Shown here one piece after another: positions 11,454 through 20,173 of a DNA stretch of 40,781 nt (the stretch's first letter is position 1; every line of letters begins with the position of its first letter). The position numbers and the translations under genes were made by a program. This DNA is from Mastigamoeba balamuthi (Eukaryota; Evosea; Mastigamoebida; Mastigamoebidae), in the NCBI GenBank assembly GCA_902651635.1, contig CACRSC010000032.1, forward strand, positions 496,135 through 536,915, given 5' to 3'. The notes under the pieces are model-generated. The model searched no databases. It was given only the letters and a program-made list of their open reading frames with translations, and was not told the DNA's origin.

Positions 11454-12387
11454 TTATTGGTCCCTCAGCGCGAACATCGGGAGTTGCAGGTTCTGCCCCA
11501 TGGAGGTGGGCCTCAGCACCACACTGCATTGTGTGGTGGCCCACGTGAGCGAGCCACCAGCAGAGAGAGAGAGAGAGAGAGAGACGCACACGACGAGGTA
11601 GAAGAGGAAGAAGAGCAGGAATATTACATACTGCACCGAGTCGCACACGAGGACAATGGAATCACTGGGCCCAGTGTCAGAGAGATTCTGTGCCCACGGC
11701 GGGGAGAGCTGTGCGTGCTATGATGCATAGCGGAACAGTGCTTCGTAGAGCCAGCCGGTCGTGAAGAGGGCCTTGTAGACCACCAGCGAGACGATGTACA
11801 GAGCCATCAGCCCGTCGACGCGGCACCCCGTCCTGACGATCAGCACCAGCTGCGGTACCATCGCCACTGCCTCGAGGAAGATGCTCCCCACTCCCATCAT
11901 CTGCGCACAGCCGCAGCAGCGAGCAGCCCCGCTGGTGAGCCATCTGAGATGGCGTCTCCGAAGAGCAATTGAATGGGCACCGCCAGAAAGCGACCAGACT
12001 CGGAAGCCCACATGCCGAGGATGCAGCAGGGCACGAGGAACCAGTACAGCGCTGGGACGTCGTCCGCGCTGTCGACGGTGCTCCTGTGCCACAGAACCGC
12101 GTGGACGACGCCGAGCTGGCAGAGGAGGACCAGCAGGCTGGTGGGGATCCCGTAGTCTGTGTACCTGCTCGAGGGCATCTCGAAGTAGCCCAGCGTGTGG
12201 AAGACAAAAGCCACCATGAGCAGCACTTGTGTCTTCAGGGAGACCCCTGTTCGTGAGCGGGTCAGAGAGAGCCCATTTGGGGGACATGGGAGTTGCCTTT
12301 GGCGCTGTGCTGGCGGCGCAGCTGGGCAAAGAGGAAGAGAAAGCCAAGGACGTGGACGATATCGGACAGTATGTAGAACACCAACAT
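11454..12387 (-). CDS. KDEL-receptor (ERD2)-like membrane protein, copy 1, 243 aa
   Basis: Four exons (12387-12297, 12246-11981, 11900-11737, 11664-11454) give 244 codons with matching phases. The first intron is GC-AG. The protein aligns with canonical KDEL receptors almost without gaps: SDIVH at 9-12, GVSLKTQVLL at 31-40, a hydrophobic helix set, and FLEAVAMVPQL (canonical YLESVAILPQL) with Glu129. Known receptors recycle escaped ER proteins from the Golgi by binding a C-terminal KDEL signal. Here several pocket positions differ: Tyr for Arg5, His for Arg47, Ala and Gly for Glu117 and Trp120, Glu for Arg169, and Leu for Asp193 in the last helix. The tail after helix 7 is extended by a coding CT repeat (Ser-Leu run). 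Ligand specificity is therefore uncertain. Confidence 0.85.
11562..11584. repeat. (AG)n microsatellite inside the last exon of copy 1
   Basis: A 23-nt AG run is read on the minus strand as CT repeats and encodes a Ser-Leu run directly after the last membrane helix. The matching tract in copy 4 is 2 nt longer, so tract length sets the reading frame of the cytosolic tail. Confidence 0.9.
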
Positions 12388-12739
12388 GGCTGTGCTGTGC
12401 GCGTGTTTTTGTGAAAAGGAGACCACCTGGATATGTGGGAGTGGTTCAATCACTGAATCCATGGACTGGACATCGGAAAAGAAAGAAAATGATAAATTGA
12501 TTGATTGGCACTGCCACGACCTCGAGTCTTCTTTATTGTGGAGCTGGTTGGTAACTGCGATATGCTGCAATTGACAATTGATGCTTCGGTGCTGCATTTG
12601 ATTGTCGAGTGAAATTGAGCTAGCATTAGTTCGAGACTGCCATCATCACAGCGGCAGGGGGTGCTCCTGCATCAAATGTGAGGGGCTACACGTGCGCGCA
12701 TGAGAGGGCTGTGCGAGCCCCCTTTTTTTGTGCTGCACT

Positions 12740-12905
12740 TGGCGGCATAAATCCAGCTGGTCGTGTAGAAGCCCCTGCAGAGACGACCAGCGAGACGATG
12801 TAGAGGGCCATCAGCCCGTCTGTCCGGCCTCCCTTCCTGAGAATCATCAGCAGCTGCGGCACCACTGCCGCCTCGAGGAAGATGCTGCTCCTTCCCATCG
12901 CCATC
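12740..12905 (-). pseudogene. KDEL-receptor-like fragment, copy 2 (orphan exon 3)
   Basis: This segment corresponds only to exon 3 of the neighbouring copies: SSIFLEAAVVPQLLMILRK, TDGLMALYIVSLVV, then a one-base frameshift into GFYTTSWIYAAK. One codon is also missing in the LEAVAMVPQL segment. Exons 1, 2 and 4 are not found on either side. It is a dead fragment, more diverged than copies 1 and 4 are from each other. Confidence 0.75.
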
Positions 12906-12944
12906 GCACCGCGGAGCAGAGGAGACTGCGGGGGTGAGCCTCAT

Positions 12945-13274
12945 CGCAGCACAGATGACATACCGAATATGAATGTGACTGGTACGATCGAAACAGAATT
13001 CTCATCTCTAACGTGGAGCTGGGCAGTGGCCCCATTGTGCGGAGCCCCTGATTCCAGTGTGTGCAGTACTGTGTTGGAGGAAGACGATTCCAAATTGATG
13101 TTGGTGCTGCAATTTACAATTGTTGAAACAGCGCACTCAGTGAGGACAATTTGAGATCACATTGCGAGACAATTCCAGTTGGGGTCTTTGTCTCATTGGC
13201 AGACTAGAACACCGCATGATGAGTAGACTACCACCCACAGCCCACAGTGTGCAAGCTGTAAGCATCTCAGGCAG
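12945..13274. other. Spacer between KDEL-receptor-like copies 2 and 3
   Basis: About 330 bases. No match to a seventh-helix exon of copy 3 was found here on the minus strand. It contains AAATTGATGTTGGTGCTGCA-type sequence resembling the 5' flanks of copies 1 and 4. Confidence 0.4.
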
Positions 13275-13963
13275 TCAGGCCCCGTGGAGCGCGCAGTGGC
13301 CCACGTAGTCCGGGACAGACAGCCACGAGAGCACAAAGAGCCCTTTCGACACGACCAGCGAGAGCACGCAGAGCGCCATGAGGCTGTCCAGCACGTACTC
13401 CTCCCTGGCCATCATCTCCAGCTGGGGCGCCACCGCCACCGCCTCGAGGTAGACGCTCGCTGCCCCCGCCACCTGCGCGCAGGGCTGCGTCAGCCCCGGG
13501 AGCGAGCAGCCGGGAGGCGGGGAGCACGGCAGGCAGCGCACGTTGCTCGGGGTCCCCGGGCGCGCTGAGACGGCGCCGAGGGCGCAGCAGAGGCCGAGCA
13601 GCCACGGGACCGCGGGGAGGCTGTCGGCGGTGCGGATGGTGCGCCCGTGCCACCACACAGCAGCCGCGGTGGCCCACTGGCACAGCAGCAGCGCCAGGGC
13701 TCCCAGCGCGCTGCTCTCGCCGAGAGCTCCGGTGGGCAGCGCCACGAGGAGGCGCGCACTCAGCGCAACGGCGAAGAGGACCTGCGTCTTGAGCGAAACG
13801 CCTGGGGACTCGGGCGGTCAGATCAGGGCACAGCACACGAGAGCTTCAGCTGCGAGTGCGAGGTTGGCGCACCCTCGGCGCTGTGCTGGCTGCGCAGCTT
13901 GGCCATGAGGAACGCTGAGCTGAATACTCGTGCTACGTCGGAGAGAAGGCGGAGCAACTGCAT
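13275..13963 (-). CDS. KDEL-receptor-like protein, copy 3, 182 aa, lacks the seventh helix
   Basis: The exons are 13963-13873 (91 nt), 13801-13542 (260 nt) and 13472-13275, with GT-AG introns at the same places and phases as the other copies. This copy is the most receptor-like at the N-terminus: MQLLRLLSD keeps Arg5 and Asp9, and Arg47 is present. It also has YLEAVAVAPQL, with Glu at the canonical Glu127 position. Exon 3 runs into a stop after LSWLSVPDYVGHCALHGA, and no exon 4 is visible downstream, so the protein would have six membrane helices. It could be a truncated functional variant or a decaying gene. Third positions stay G/C-rich, which argues for recent or continuing constraint. Confidence 0.7.
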
Positions 13964-14334
13964 GTCTGGATGCCATGACACGCTGCTCCGGGTTCCTATC
14001 AGTGCGCTGCGATCGTTCTCAGCTGACAGTGAAATCAAATCCATGGATTCTGCTGCTCTCCAGCCCAGGTGATCTGAGTTCGCCCCCCGACAAATTGCAT
14101 ATGAGCATGACGAGTCCTGAATGCATATTGGCTCCACAGGATCCCAGGATCCTGGCTCCGAGCATTCGGCGACACACAGCCCTCAGGCTCCGCAAGATGC
14201 TGTGTTGTTCACAAGATACGGGTTGAGTCGTAGTGAACAACACGCCCTTGGGATATAACATTGGGCAGTGTGGTGAGGGCAGTCTCTACTGAGTCCTTTT
14301 TCAAGTGAAGAGAGGGCTGTGGCGATGATCGGGT

Positions 14335-14556
14335 TCAAGTCGCCGAGGGGTCTTGGCCTGAAACTCGCTTAACTTCTGGATAGATGTCGGACGCAGCGCA
14401 GAAACGCAGGGCCAACCGCGACTTCGAGTTCATTTTTTTCACCGTCACCGACTGCGCTGGTGTCGCGCCCGCCTTGGGGGCGTCGCAGGGCCCACGCCAT
14501 TCCCACCGAGATGATGTTAGCAGCAGGAGCTGAGCCGCTGCCAGCAACAGTGACAT
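14335..14556 (-). CDS. Possible small secreted ORF, 73 aa (weak)
   Basis: An ATG-started frame opens with a Leu/Ala-rich hydrophobic stretch (SLLLAAAQLLLL) that would serve as a signal peptide. A short basic and polar body follows with no recognisable domain. Codon bias is weaker than in the secure genes and an overlapping frame is also open, so this may be chance. Confidence 0.2.
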   Translation of the reverse strand: MSLLLAAAQLLLLTSSRWEWRGPCDAPKAGATPAQSVTVKKMNSKSRLALRFCAASDIYPEVKRVSGQDPSAT

Positions 14557-14757
14557 ACTGCAAACACAGACCCTCAGGCCACGTGTTCAGGGCTCAGAAG
14601 GAGACATCTTGGATGTCCAGAGGCCACCGCTGAATGTGCAGCAGGCCACACATCTCATTCACGTAAACACCGAGGTGGCAATTATGCAGCGGTGTCTTTG
14701 TCGGATTGCAGGGACTGCGAGAGGGAAGAGTTTGTTCCGTAACGCCACAGGCAGCTC

Positions 14758-15691
14758 TTATTGGTCCCTGAGCGCGATCCTCGGGAGCTGCAGGTTCTGT
14801 CCCATTGAGGTGGGCCTCAGCACCGCGCTGCATTGCGTGGAGCGCACGCGTGAGCTGCCAGCAGAGAGAGAGAGAGAGAGAGAGAGGCGCACACGACGAG
14901 GTAGAAGAGAAAGAAGAGCAGGAAGATCACATACTGCATTGAGTCGCAGACGATAACGACGGGATCGCTGTGCCACTGTCAGAGAGACTCTGTGTGTGCG
15001 GCAGGGGAGGGCTGTGCGTGCTACGAATTGTCGACAAGCCAGCCGGCCGTGAAGAGGGCCTTGTAGACGACCAGCGAGACGATGTACAGAGCCATCAGCC
15101 CGTCGACCCGGCACCCCGTCCTGACGATCAGCACCAGCTGCGGCACCATCGCCACCGCCTCCAGGAAGACGCTCCCCACTCCCATCATCTGTGCGCACAG
15201 CCGCAGCAGCGAACAGCCCCCGCGGGTGAGCCATCTGAGGCGGCGGCTGCGAAGGGCAATTGAATGGGCACCGCCAGAAAGCGACCAGACTCGGAAGCCC
15301 ACATGCCGAGGATGCAGCAGGGCACGAGGAACCAGTGCAGTGCTGGGACGTCGTCCGCGCTGTCGACGGTGCTCCTGTGCCACAGAACCGCGTGGACGAC
15401 GCCGAGATGGCAGAGGAGGACCAGCAGGCTGGTGGGGATCCCGTAGTCCGTGTACCTGCCCGTGGGCATCTCTAAGTAGCCCAGCGTGCGGAAGACAAAG
15501 GCCACTGTGAACAGCACCTGTGTCTTCAGGGAGATTCCTGCTCGGGTGCGGTCAGAGTGTGTGTATTGGAGGGGACCAATGTGGGGGACATGGGAGTTGC
15601 CTTTGGCGCTGTGCTGGCGGCGCAGCTTGGCGAGGAGGAACAAGAAGCCCAGGACGTGGACGATATCTGATAGTACGTAGAATACCAACAT
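14758..15691 (-). CDS. KDEL-receptor-like protein, copy 4, 239 aa with altered seventh helix
   Basis: The exons are 15691-15601, 15537-15272, 15188-15036 and 14967-14758 (91, 266, 153 and 210 nt, sum 240 codons). Intron 1 is GC-AG as in copy 1. Helices 1-6 are intact and close to copy 1, with Arg at position 47. Exon 3 has lost 11 nt relative to copy 1 just before its donor, which changes the splice phase from 2 to 0. As a result the seventh-helix exon is read in another frame (Arg-rich). After the CT repeat, which is one unit longer than in copy 1, the frame is back in register and ends with the same tail (MGQNLQLP, ALRDQ). Unspliced, exon 3 would stop at GWLVDNS. Function is doubtful but the ORF is open. 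Confidence 0.65.
14863..14886. repeat. (AG)n microsatellite inside the last exon of copy 4
   Basis: A 24-nt AG run is read as CT on the minus strand. With its flanking base it makes the tract 2 nt longer than the one in copy 1, restoring the frame lost by the exon 3 deletion. Confidence 0.9.
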
Positions 15692-15905
15692 GGCTGTGCC
15701 TGTGTGCGTGTTTATTGTGAAAAAGTGACGAGTGAGATTTGTGGGGTGTGATTCAAAATGTGATCCATGGACTCGTCATCTCAATAGTAAAACAGGAAAT
15801 AATTGTGTTATTGGCACTACCCACGTCGAAGAGTCTCTGGAGCTGGTGGTGACTACAGTATGCGAACATTATCAATTGCAATTGATGCTTGGTGCTGCTT
15901 TTTGA

Positions 15906-16213
15906 ACTGAGATCTGAGAGGGCCGCTGCACGGCCGTGGCAACCGGGAGCACTTGGCCTCTTTTTTTTGGTGTCGATAACAGAGCAGTGAGACCAGAACC
16001 TGCTGAGCATTCCTGCCCGCCTGTGAGGCCTTCACCACTTCGCGTGTGTGGGCGCTGATACCAGTGACAATATCTCTGCCCCAATTGCGGAGGGGTGCGT
16101 TGGGGACTCACCGTTTTTCCTCTGGTGAGCCAAATCCATGGCATGCCGTGTTGTGACCACTCGGGTTGCATATCGCAGTCCCCAGCCTGTATTTCTGTTA
16201 TCCGCCCCAAGTG
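15906..16213. other. Divergent spacer between KDEL-receptor-like copies 4 and 5
   Basis: About 300 bases between two genes transcribed away from each other. It should hold both promoters; no TATA or other core element could be assigned with confidence. Confidence 0.35.
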
Positions 16214-17052
16214 ATGGCAATGCTGCTCCTTCTGGAAGACTTTGCTCGAGTCGTTGGCCTCGTGTTTCTCTTTGCCAAGTTGCTGCACCAGCAGAACTCA
16301 CGGGGTGCCGCCCTCTCCACCCCTCAGCCCCTCAGCCAGCGCCCTCACGCGCCCCCCGACGTCGCAGGAATATCCCTGAGGACACAGGTCCTGTTCGCTG
16401 TCTCGCTCAGCCTGCGCTGCGCCGACCTGCCCACGCGGGCCTTTGGCGAGTGCAGCACCGAGAGCCGCCTGCTGGCCCTGCTGCTCCAGGACGCCCTCGC
16501 CTACGCTGTCTGGTGGCACGGCTTCGACGGCGACAGCTCAGACGACGACCTCCCTGCCCTGCCGTGGCTCCTGGCGCCCTGCTGCCTCCTCGGCGCTGCG
16601 CTGGCCTGCTGGCGTGGCTCAAATATATTTGATGTGCTGCTCCCCAATTCAATCGATTCGCGGGCTCAATGATTCCCCCCTCGCAGGCGTTGGGGACCAC
16701 GGGAGTGCTCGTCGAGGCGGTTGCAGTGGTGCCGCAGCTGGTGCTGATCGTAAGGACGGGGTGCAGGGTCGACGGGCTGGTGGCGCTCTTCGTCGTCTCG
16801 CTGGTCGTCCACAAGGGGCTCGCGACCCTCGCGTGGCTCTACGACGCGCTGTCGCGAGGCCACGCAATGCACGTTGTCTCTCCACCCATCTATTCACTCG
16901 TGTCGCTGACGTGCTGCGCCCGGGGCAGCGACTCTGTCGTCGCGGCGTGCGACGTTGTGCAGTACGTCCTCCTGACGCTCTTCTTCGTCTTCTATCTCTT
17001 CTTGTGCGCCTCCTCCAAGCTCGCGCGCCCCCCCTCACGCGCTGCCGACTGA
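16214..17052 (+). CDS. KDEL-receptor-like protein, copy 5, 214 aa, intact
   Basis: Four exons (16214-16304, 16368-16633, 16687-16850, 16929-17052; 91, 266, 164 and 124 nt) give exactly 215 codons. The first three lengths equal those of copy 1, and all introns are GT-AG. The length matches the usual 212 aa of ERD2. Asp9, Gly31, Arg47, Glu129 (LVEAVAVVPQL) and the Trp of the LAWLY helix are kept. Pocket positions Arg5 (Leu), Arg169 (Asp) and Asp193 (Leu) are not. The C-terminus is a short basic tail (SSKLARPPSRAAD) after helix 7, whereas typical receptors end in a Lys-rich COPI-binding tail. It lies on the strand opposite copies 1-4. This is the cleanest member of the cluster and the best candidate for a working receptor. 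Confidence 0.9.
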
Positions 17053-17335
17053 TGACTGTGCGCACGCAGCATGGTGATGAGGCCAGCGGCCCTGGGGCAG
17101 CGCCTGCAGCTCCCCCAGTTCTCGCTGGGCCGCCAAGAGCCGCCGGCCTGCGAAGAGGCACCGCTTGTTCCCTAGGGGCCGTTGGCGAGCGAGTGTCCGG
17201 CTCTGCCCTCTACACACACGGCCTGCAGCACCGGTTTTCGGCAGGCAGTACGTGCCCAGCACACAGCGCGGCGAGGCCGGGCTCGTGGGAACGCGGGGGA
17301 GTTCGCGGGGGGGCTCTGCTCTCTGCGGTGGACAA

Positions 17336-17341
17336 AATAAA
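17336..17341 (+). promoter_or_regulatory. AATAAA polyadenylation-type signal
   Basis: The hexamer stands in otherwise GC-rich sequence about 285 bases after the copy 5 stop, on its strand. It may end that transcript; the distance is longer than usual. Confidence 0.35.
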
Positions 17342-17483
17342 ACTGTAATGCGGATGTTAAGTGCTGCTCGACGCGTAGTGTAGCGTAGTGTAGTGCTAGG
17401 GGCCCCCCGCGTCCCGGGAGGGCCTGTGCCGGTGCTAGTGGGGTGGGGCCGAGGCGCTGAGACGGCGCGGGCGCTGCGGGGGC

Positions 17484-19335
17484 TCAGGCGGTGGCCGTGG
17501 GGGCCGCGGCCTTGGCCCTGAACGTGCCGGCGCGCGGGTCCTCGTCCTCGGCGAGCAGCTTGTGGGCCCACCGCATGTCGGCGGGCACGCCGTCGCCCGT
17601 CGTGAGGATCTCGACGAGCCTGTCCCTCGCGCGGCCGCTGCCGTGGCGCGCGGCAAAGTGGTAGAAGTCAATTGCCTTTGCCGTGCACTGCGTCTGCTCG
17701 AGGTACTGCCCGATGTTGTACGTGGCCGTCTTGTCGCCGCGCAGGAACGCCGAGTAGAACAGCAGGCAGGCGCGCTCGGCGCAGCGCGGGGCGCCTGTGC
17801 CGAGGAGGTAGCAGGTGCCGAGGTTCTTCATGGCCTCTGTGTTGCCGGCCTCGCTGGCGGCCTTGAAGTGCCGGACGGCCTCCCAGTCGTCGCGCGGCAC
17901 CGCGTCGCCCTCGTAGTAGAGCTCGCCGAGCCAGTTGCTGGCGTCGGCGTCGCCCTCGCGCGCGGCGCCGCGGAGCAGCGCGAGGCCGCGCGGGACGTCG
18001 GCGTCGACGTGCGAGCCCGTCGCGAGCAGGCGGCCGTAGAACGCCATCGCGGGCCCGTAGCCCTCGTCGGCGGCCTCGCGGACCGCGCGGACCGCCTCGG
18101 CCTCGTCGTCGTCGCCGAGGGCGCGGAAGAGCAGCATCTTGCCGAGGCGCAGGCGCGACTCGAGGTTCCCGGCGGCGCTGGCGGCCGCGTAGAGGCGCAG
18201 CGCGCGGTCCTCGTCCTCGGGGACGCCCAGGCCCACGTCGAAGAGCAGCCCCAGCGCGTTGAGCATCGCCCCGGCGCCCGCGGCGCGCAGGAAGCCCGGC
18301 CGCGGCGAGTTGGGCTCGTCGTCGCCGACGGGGACGGCCCACTCGCCCGGGTCGCAGACGGGCACGTCGTCGAGGAGGTCCGCGGCGTCGGCGACGAGCT
18401 GCGCGGCGGCGGAGGCGTCCGGGGCGGCGCCGTCGCCCACGGCCAGCCGCGAGGCGAGGTCCAGCATCGCGCCGACGTTGAGCGACTCGGCGGCGCCGCG
18501 GAGGAACTGCTCGGCGGCCGCAGCGTCGCCGACGCTGTAGAGCACGCGCGACTCGAAGAGCATCGCAGACGAGTGACCGCGCAGCGCCGCGATGTGCAGC
18601 GCCCACTGCGCCTCGGACGCGCTCCGCGGCACGCAGTGCGACGACACGCCCACGAACCACAGCGCCGCCGGGCACATGGCCTCTGCGGGTTCGTTTTCGC
18701 GTTTGCTTTTCAATTGAATTTTTGGCGTTTTTTGCCGCAAATTCGCTGCGCGGGGCTGCGGCGGCGCGGGGGACGGCGTGCCGGGGTGCGGGGGACGTAC
18801 CCAGAGCGGGGCCCATCTCGTCGCGGGCCTTGGAGAAGCGGTCGAGGACGCAGGCCTCGTAGAGCCCGCGGAGAACGTACCACGCGATGCTCTCGCCCCC
18901 GGACGCCATGAACTCGAGCGCGCGCCGGTCCGCCGCGCCCGCCCGGCCGCAGGCCTCGAGGCCCACGAGCGCCGCGTCGCCCGGCACGAGCAGGGCGGGC
19001 CGCCACGCGAGCACGGCGCGCAGCAGCAGAACCGCGGGGACGAACGGCACGGCCTTGCGCAGCGACTCGGCGCAGTCGGGCAGCCGCTGGCCGCCGCGCG
19101 GGTCGGCGTCGAAGAGGCGCAGCGCGTCGCGCGTCCAGTCCTCCGGGGTCCGCGAGGGGACGGCGTCCGCGGTCCGCGGGCGGCGCGCAGAAGACGACGA
19201 AGACGACGATGACGAAGTCGAATTCGCTGCGCGCTCCGAGGCCCCGATCGCGCGGCTGCAGACGACGGGGATGTCGGGGTGCGGGCGGCACGTGCGGGCA
19301 CGGAGGGCGGGGCTGTCAGGGGTGTGGGCCTGCAT
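17484..19335 (-). CDS. Sel1-repeat protein, 577 aa
   Basis: Two exons (19335-18801 and 18682-17484) with a phase 1 GT-AG intron give 578 codons. Residues 1-80 include a Ser run and are low-complexity. From about residue 215 onward there are at least six Sel1-like (TPR-type) helical pairs, such as ALGLLFDVGLGVPEDEDRAL, AMAFYGRLLATG, WLGELYYEGDAVPRDDWEAV, NLGTCYLLGTGAPRCAERA and YNIGQYLEQTQCTAKAIDFY. Such solenoids are scaffolds for protein complexes, for example in ER-associated degradation, but membrane segments and a signal peptide are absent, so it is probably soluble. The intron has a TTCAATTGAA core. The N-terminal region before the repeats (ALRLFDADPRGG, VPAVLLLRAVLAW) is helical and unassigned. 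Confidence 0.85.
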
Positions 19336-20173
19336 GGGCGGTGCTCCCTGTGCTGCGATTTTTAAGTTGTGGTGCAGTTTTTTTGCGGGTCAGTGCGATT
19401 TCTGCAGGGAAAACCGCAGCACTGCAACAACCGCGCGCACAATATCTTCCCACGCTTGTGCGCTGCCCCCGGCCTGTCCGCCTTCCTTGTGTCTCCCCCC
19501 GCGGCTATGTTGGCCGGGCTGTGTTGGTGTTTGCCGGCTGCCGATGCGCCGCCCCCAAAGCCCAAAGTGCACAGTTCCTGTGCGCCATAACGGAAACGGC
19601 AGCAACTCGCACACCGCCACCCTCCAGTGCTCTGTTCCTCTTGTGAGGCCTTGCTTCCTCAACCGTACGCGGATCAAGCGGTTTTTGTATCATTCAACCG
19701 ATCGGTTGTCTGCAGTTCCTCATCGCGAAATTGGCTCCCAATTGGCCGTCATGACGTGGCATTTAATCCAAAACGCCATAACGTTCCGAAAGTGACTCTT
19801 AGCATGGAATTGAATCATTTATTTGCTCTTAAGATTGCCGATGGGTTTCATTTGCACGGTCTCCGCACTGGTCGGACAGTAGTGCATGATGTTCTCCCTG
19901 GGTGGGCATGGGGGCGAAGCTCGAGAGGAGAGAGGAGAGCTGATCCCCGTGGCGCGCAATGCCGCGACACTACTCGCCATGTGGTTGCCGAGCCTGAGAC
20001 TGTAGGTATGGCCGACCACAGAGCCACCTGGTATTGCCCCAACGCCACGTGATCGAAGGCAGCGTGTATCTCATCCATTTCTCCATCTCTTTTCAGTGAA
20101 GGCGAAGTCCCTCCTGACCACCTTGGAGGCCCCCACTCAGTGCACGTGACCCCCACATCCCACACACACTCCA
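19336..20173. other. Divergent spacer of about 840 bases
   Basis: The Sel1-repeat gene and the GT-D gene point away from each other across this stretch. The half near 19336 is moderately GC-rich and the middle (19640-19860) AT-richer. Overlapping ORFs on both strands lack the coding bias and show no motif. Both promoters are expected here, but none was assigned. Confidence 0.4.

Larger units (their letters stand above)
11256..12610 (-). repeat. Segmental duplication, left copy (pairs with about 14558-15905)
   Basis: This block covers KDEL-receptor-like copy 1 with both flanks. Its 3' flank (ACAGACCCTCAGG, a CAGGGCTCG-type stretch and CCAGAGGC-ACCGC) and its 5' flank (ATTGGCACT, a GGAGCTGGT stretch and CAATTGATGCTT) recur in the same order around copy 4. 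Exons and introns are near-identical between the two blocks. The repeat distance is about 3.3 kb. Confidence 0.8.
14558..15905 (-). repeat. Segmental duplication, right copy (pairs with about 11256-12610)
   Basis: This block is collinear with 11256-12610 through both flanks, all four exons and three introns of the KDEL-receptor-like gene. It differs by small indels, including an 11-nt deletion in exon 3 and one extra CT unit in exon 4. Confidence 0.8.

Noticed and set aside
14594-14833. 79-codon minus-strand ORF after KDEL-like copy 4
   Set aside because: It overlaps the tail of copy 4 in another frame and has no codon bias; it arises from the shared 3' flank of the segmental duplication.
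17562-18911. 449-codon plus-strand ORF opposite the Sel1 gene
   Set aside because: It is antisense to a clear Sel1-repeat protein and spans its intron; its composition (Arg, Ala, Val, Glu repeats) mirrors the codon bias of the other strand.
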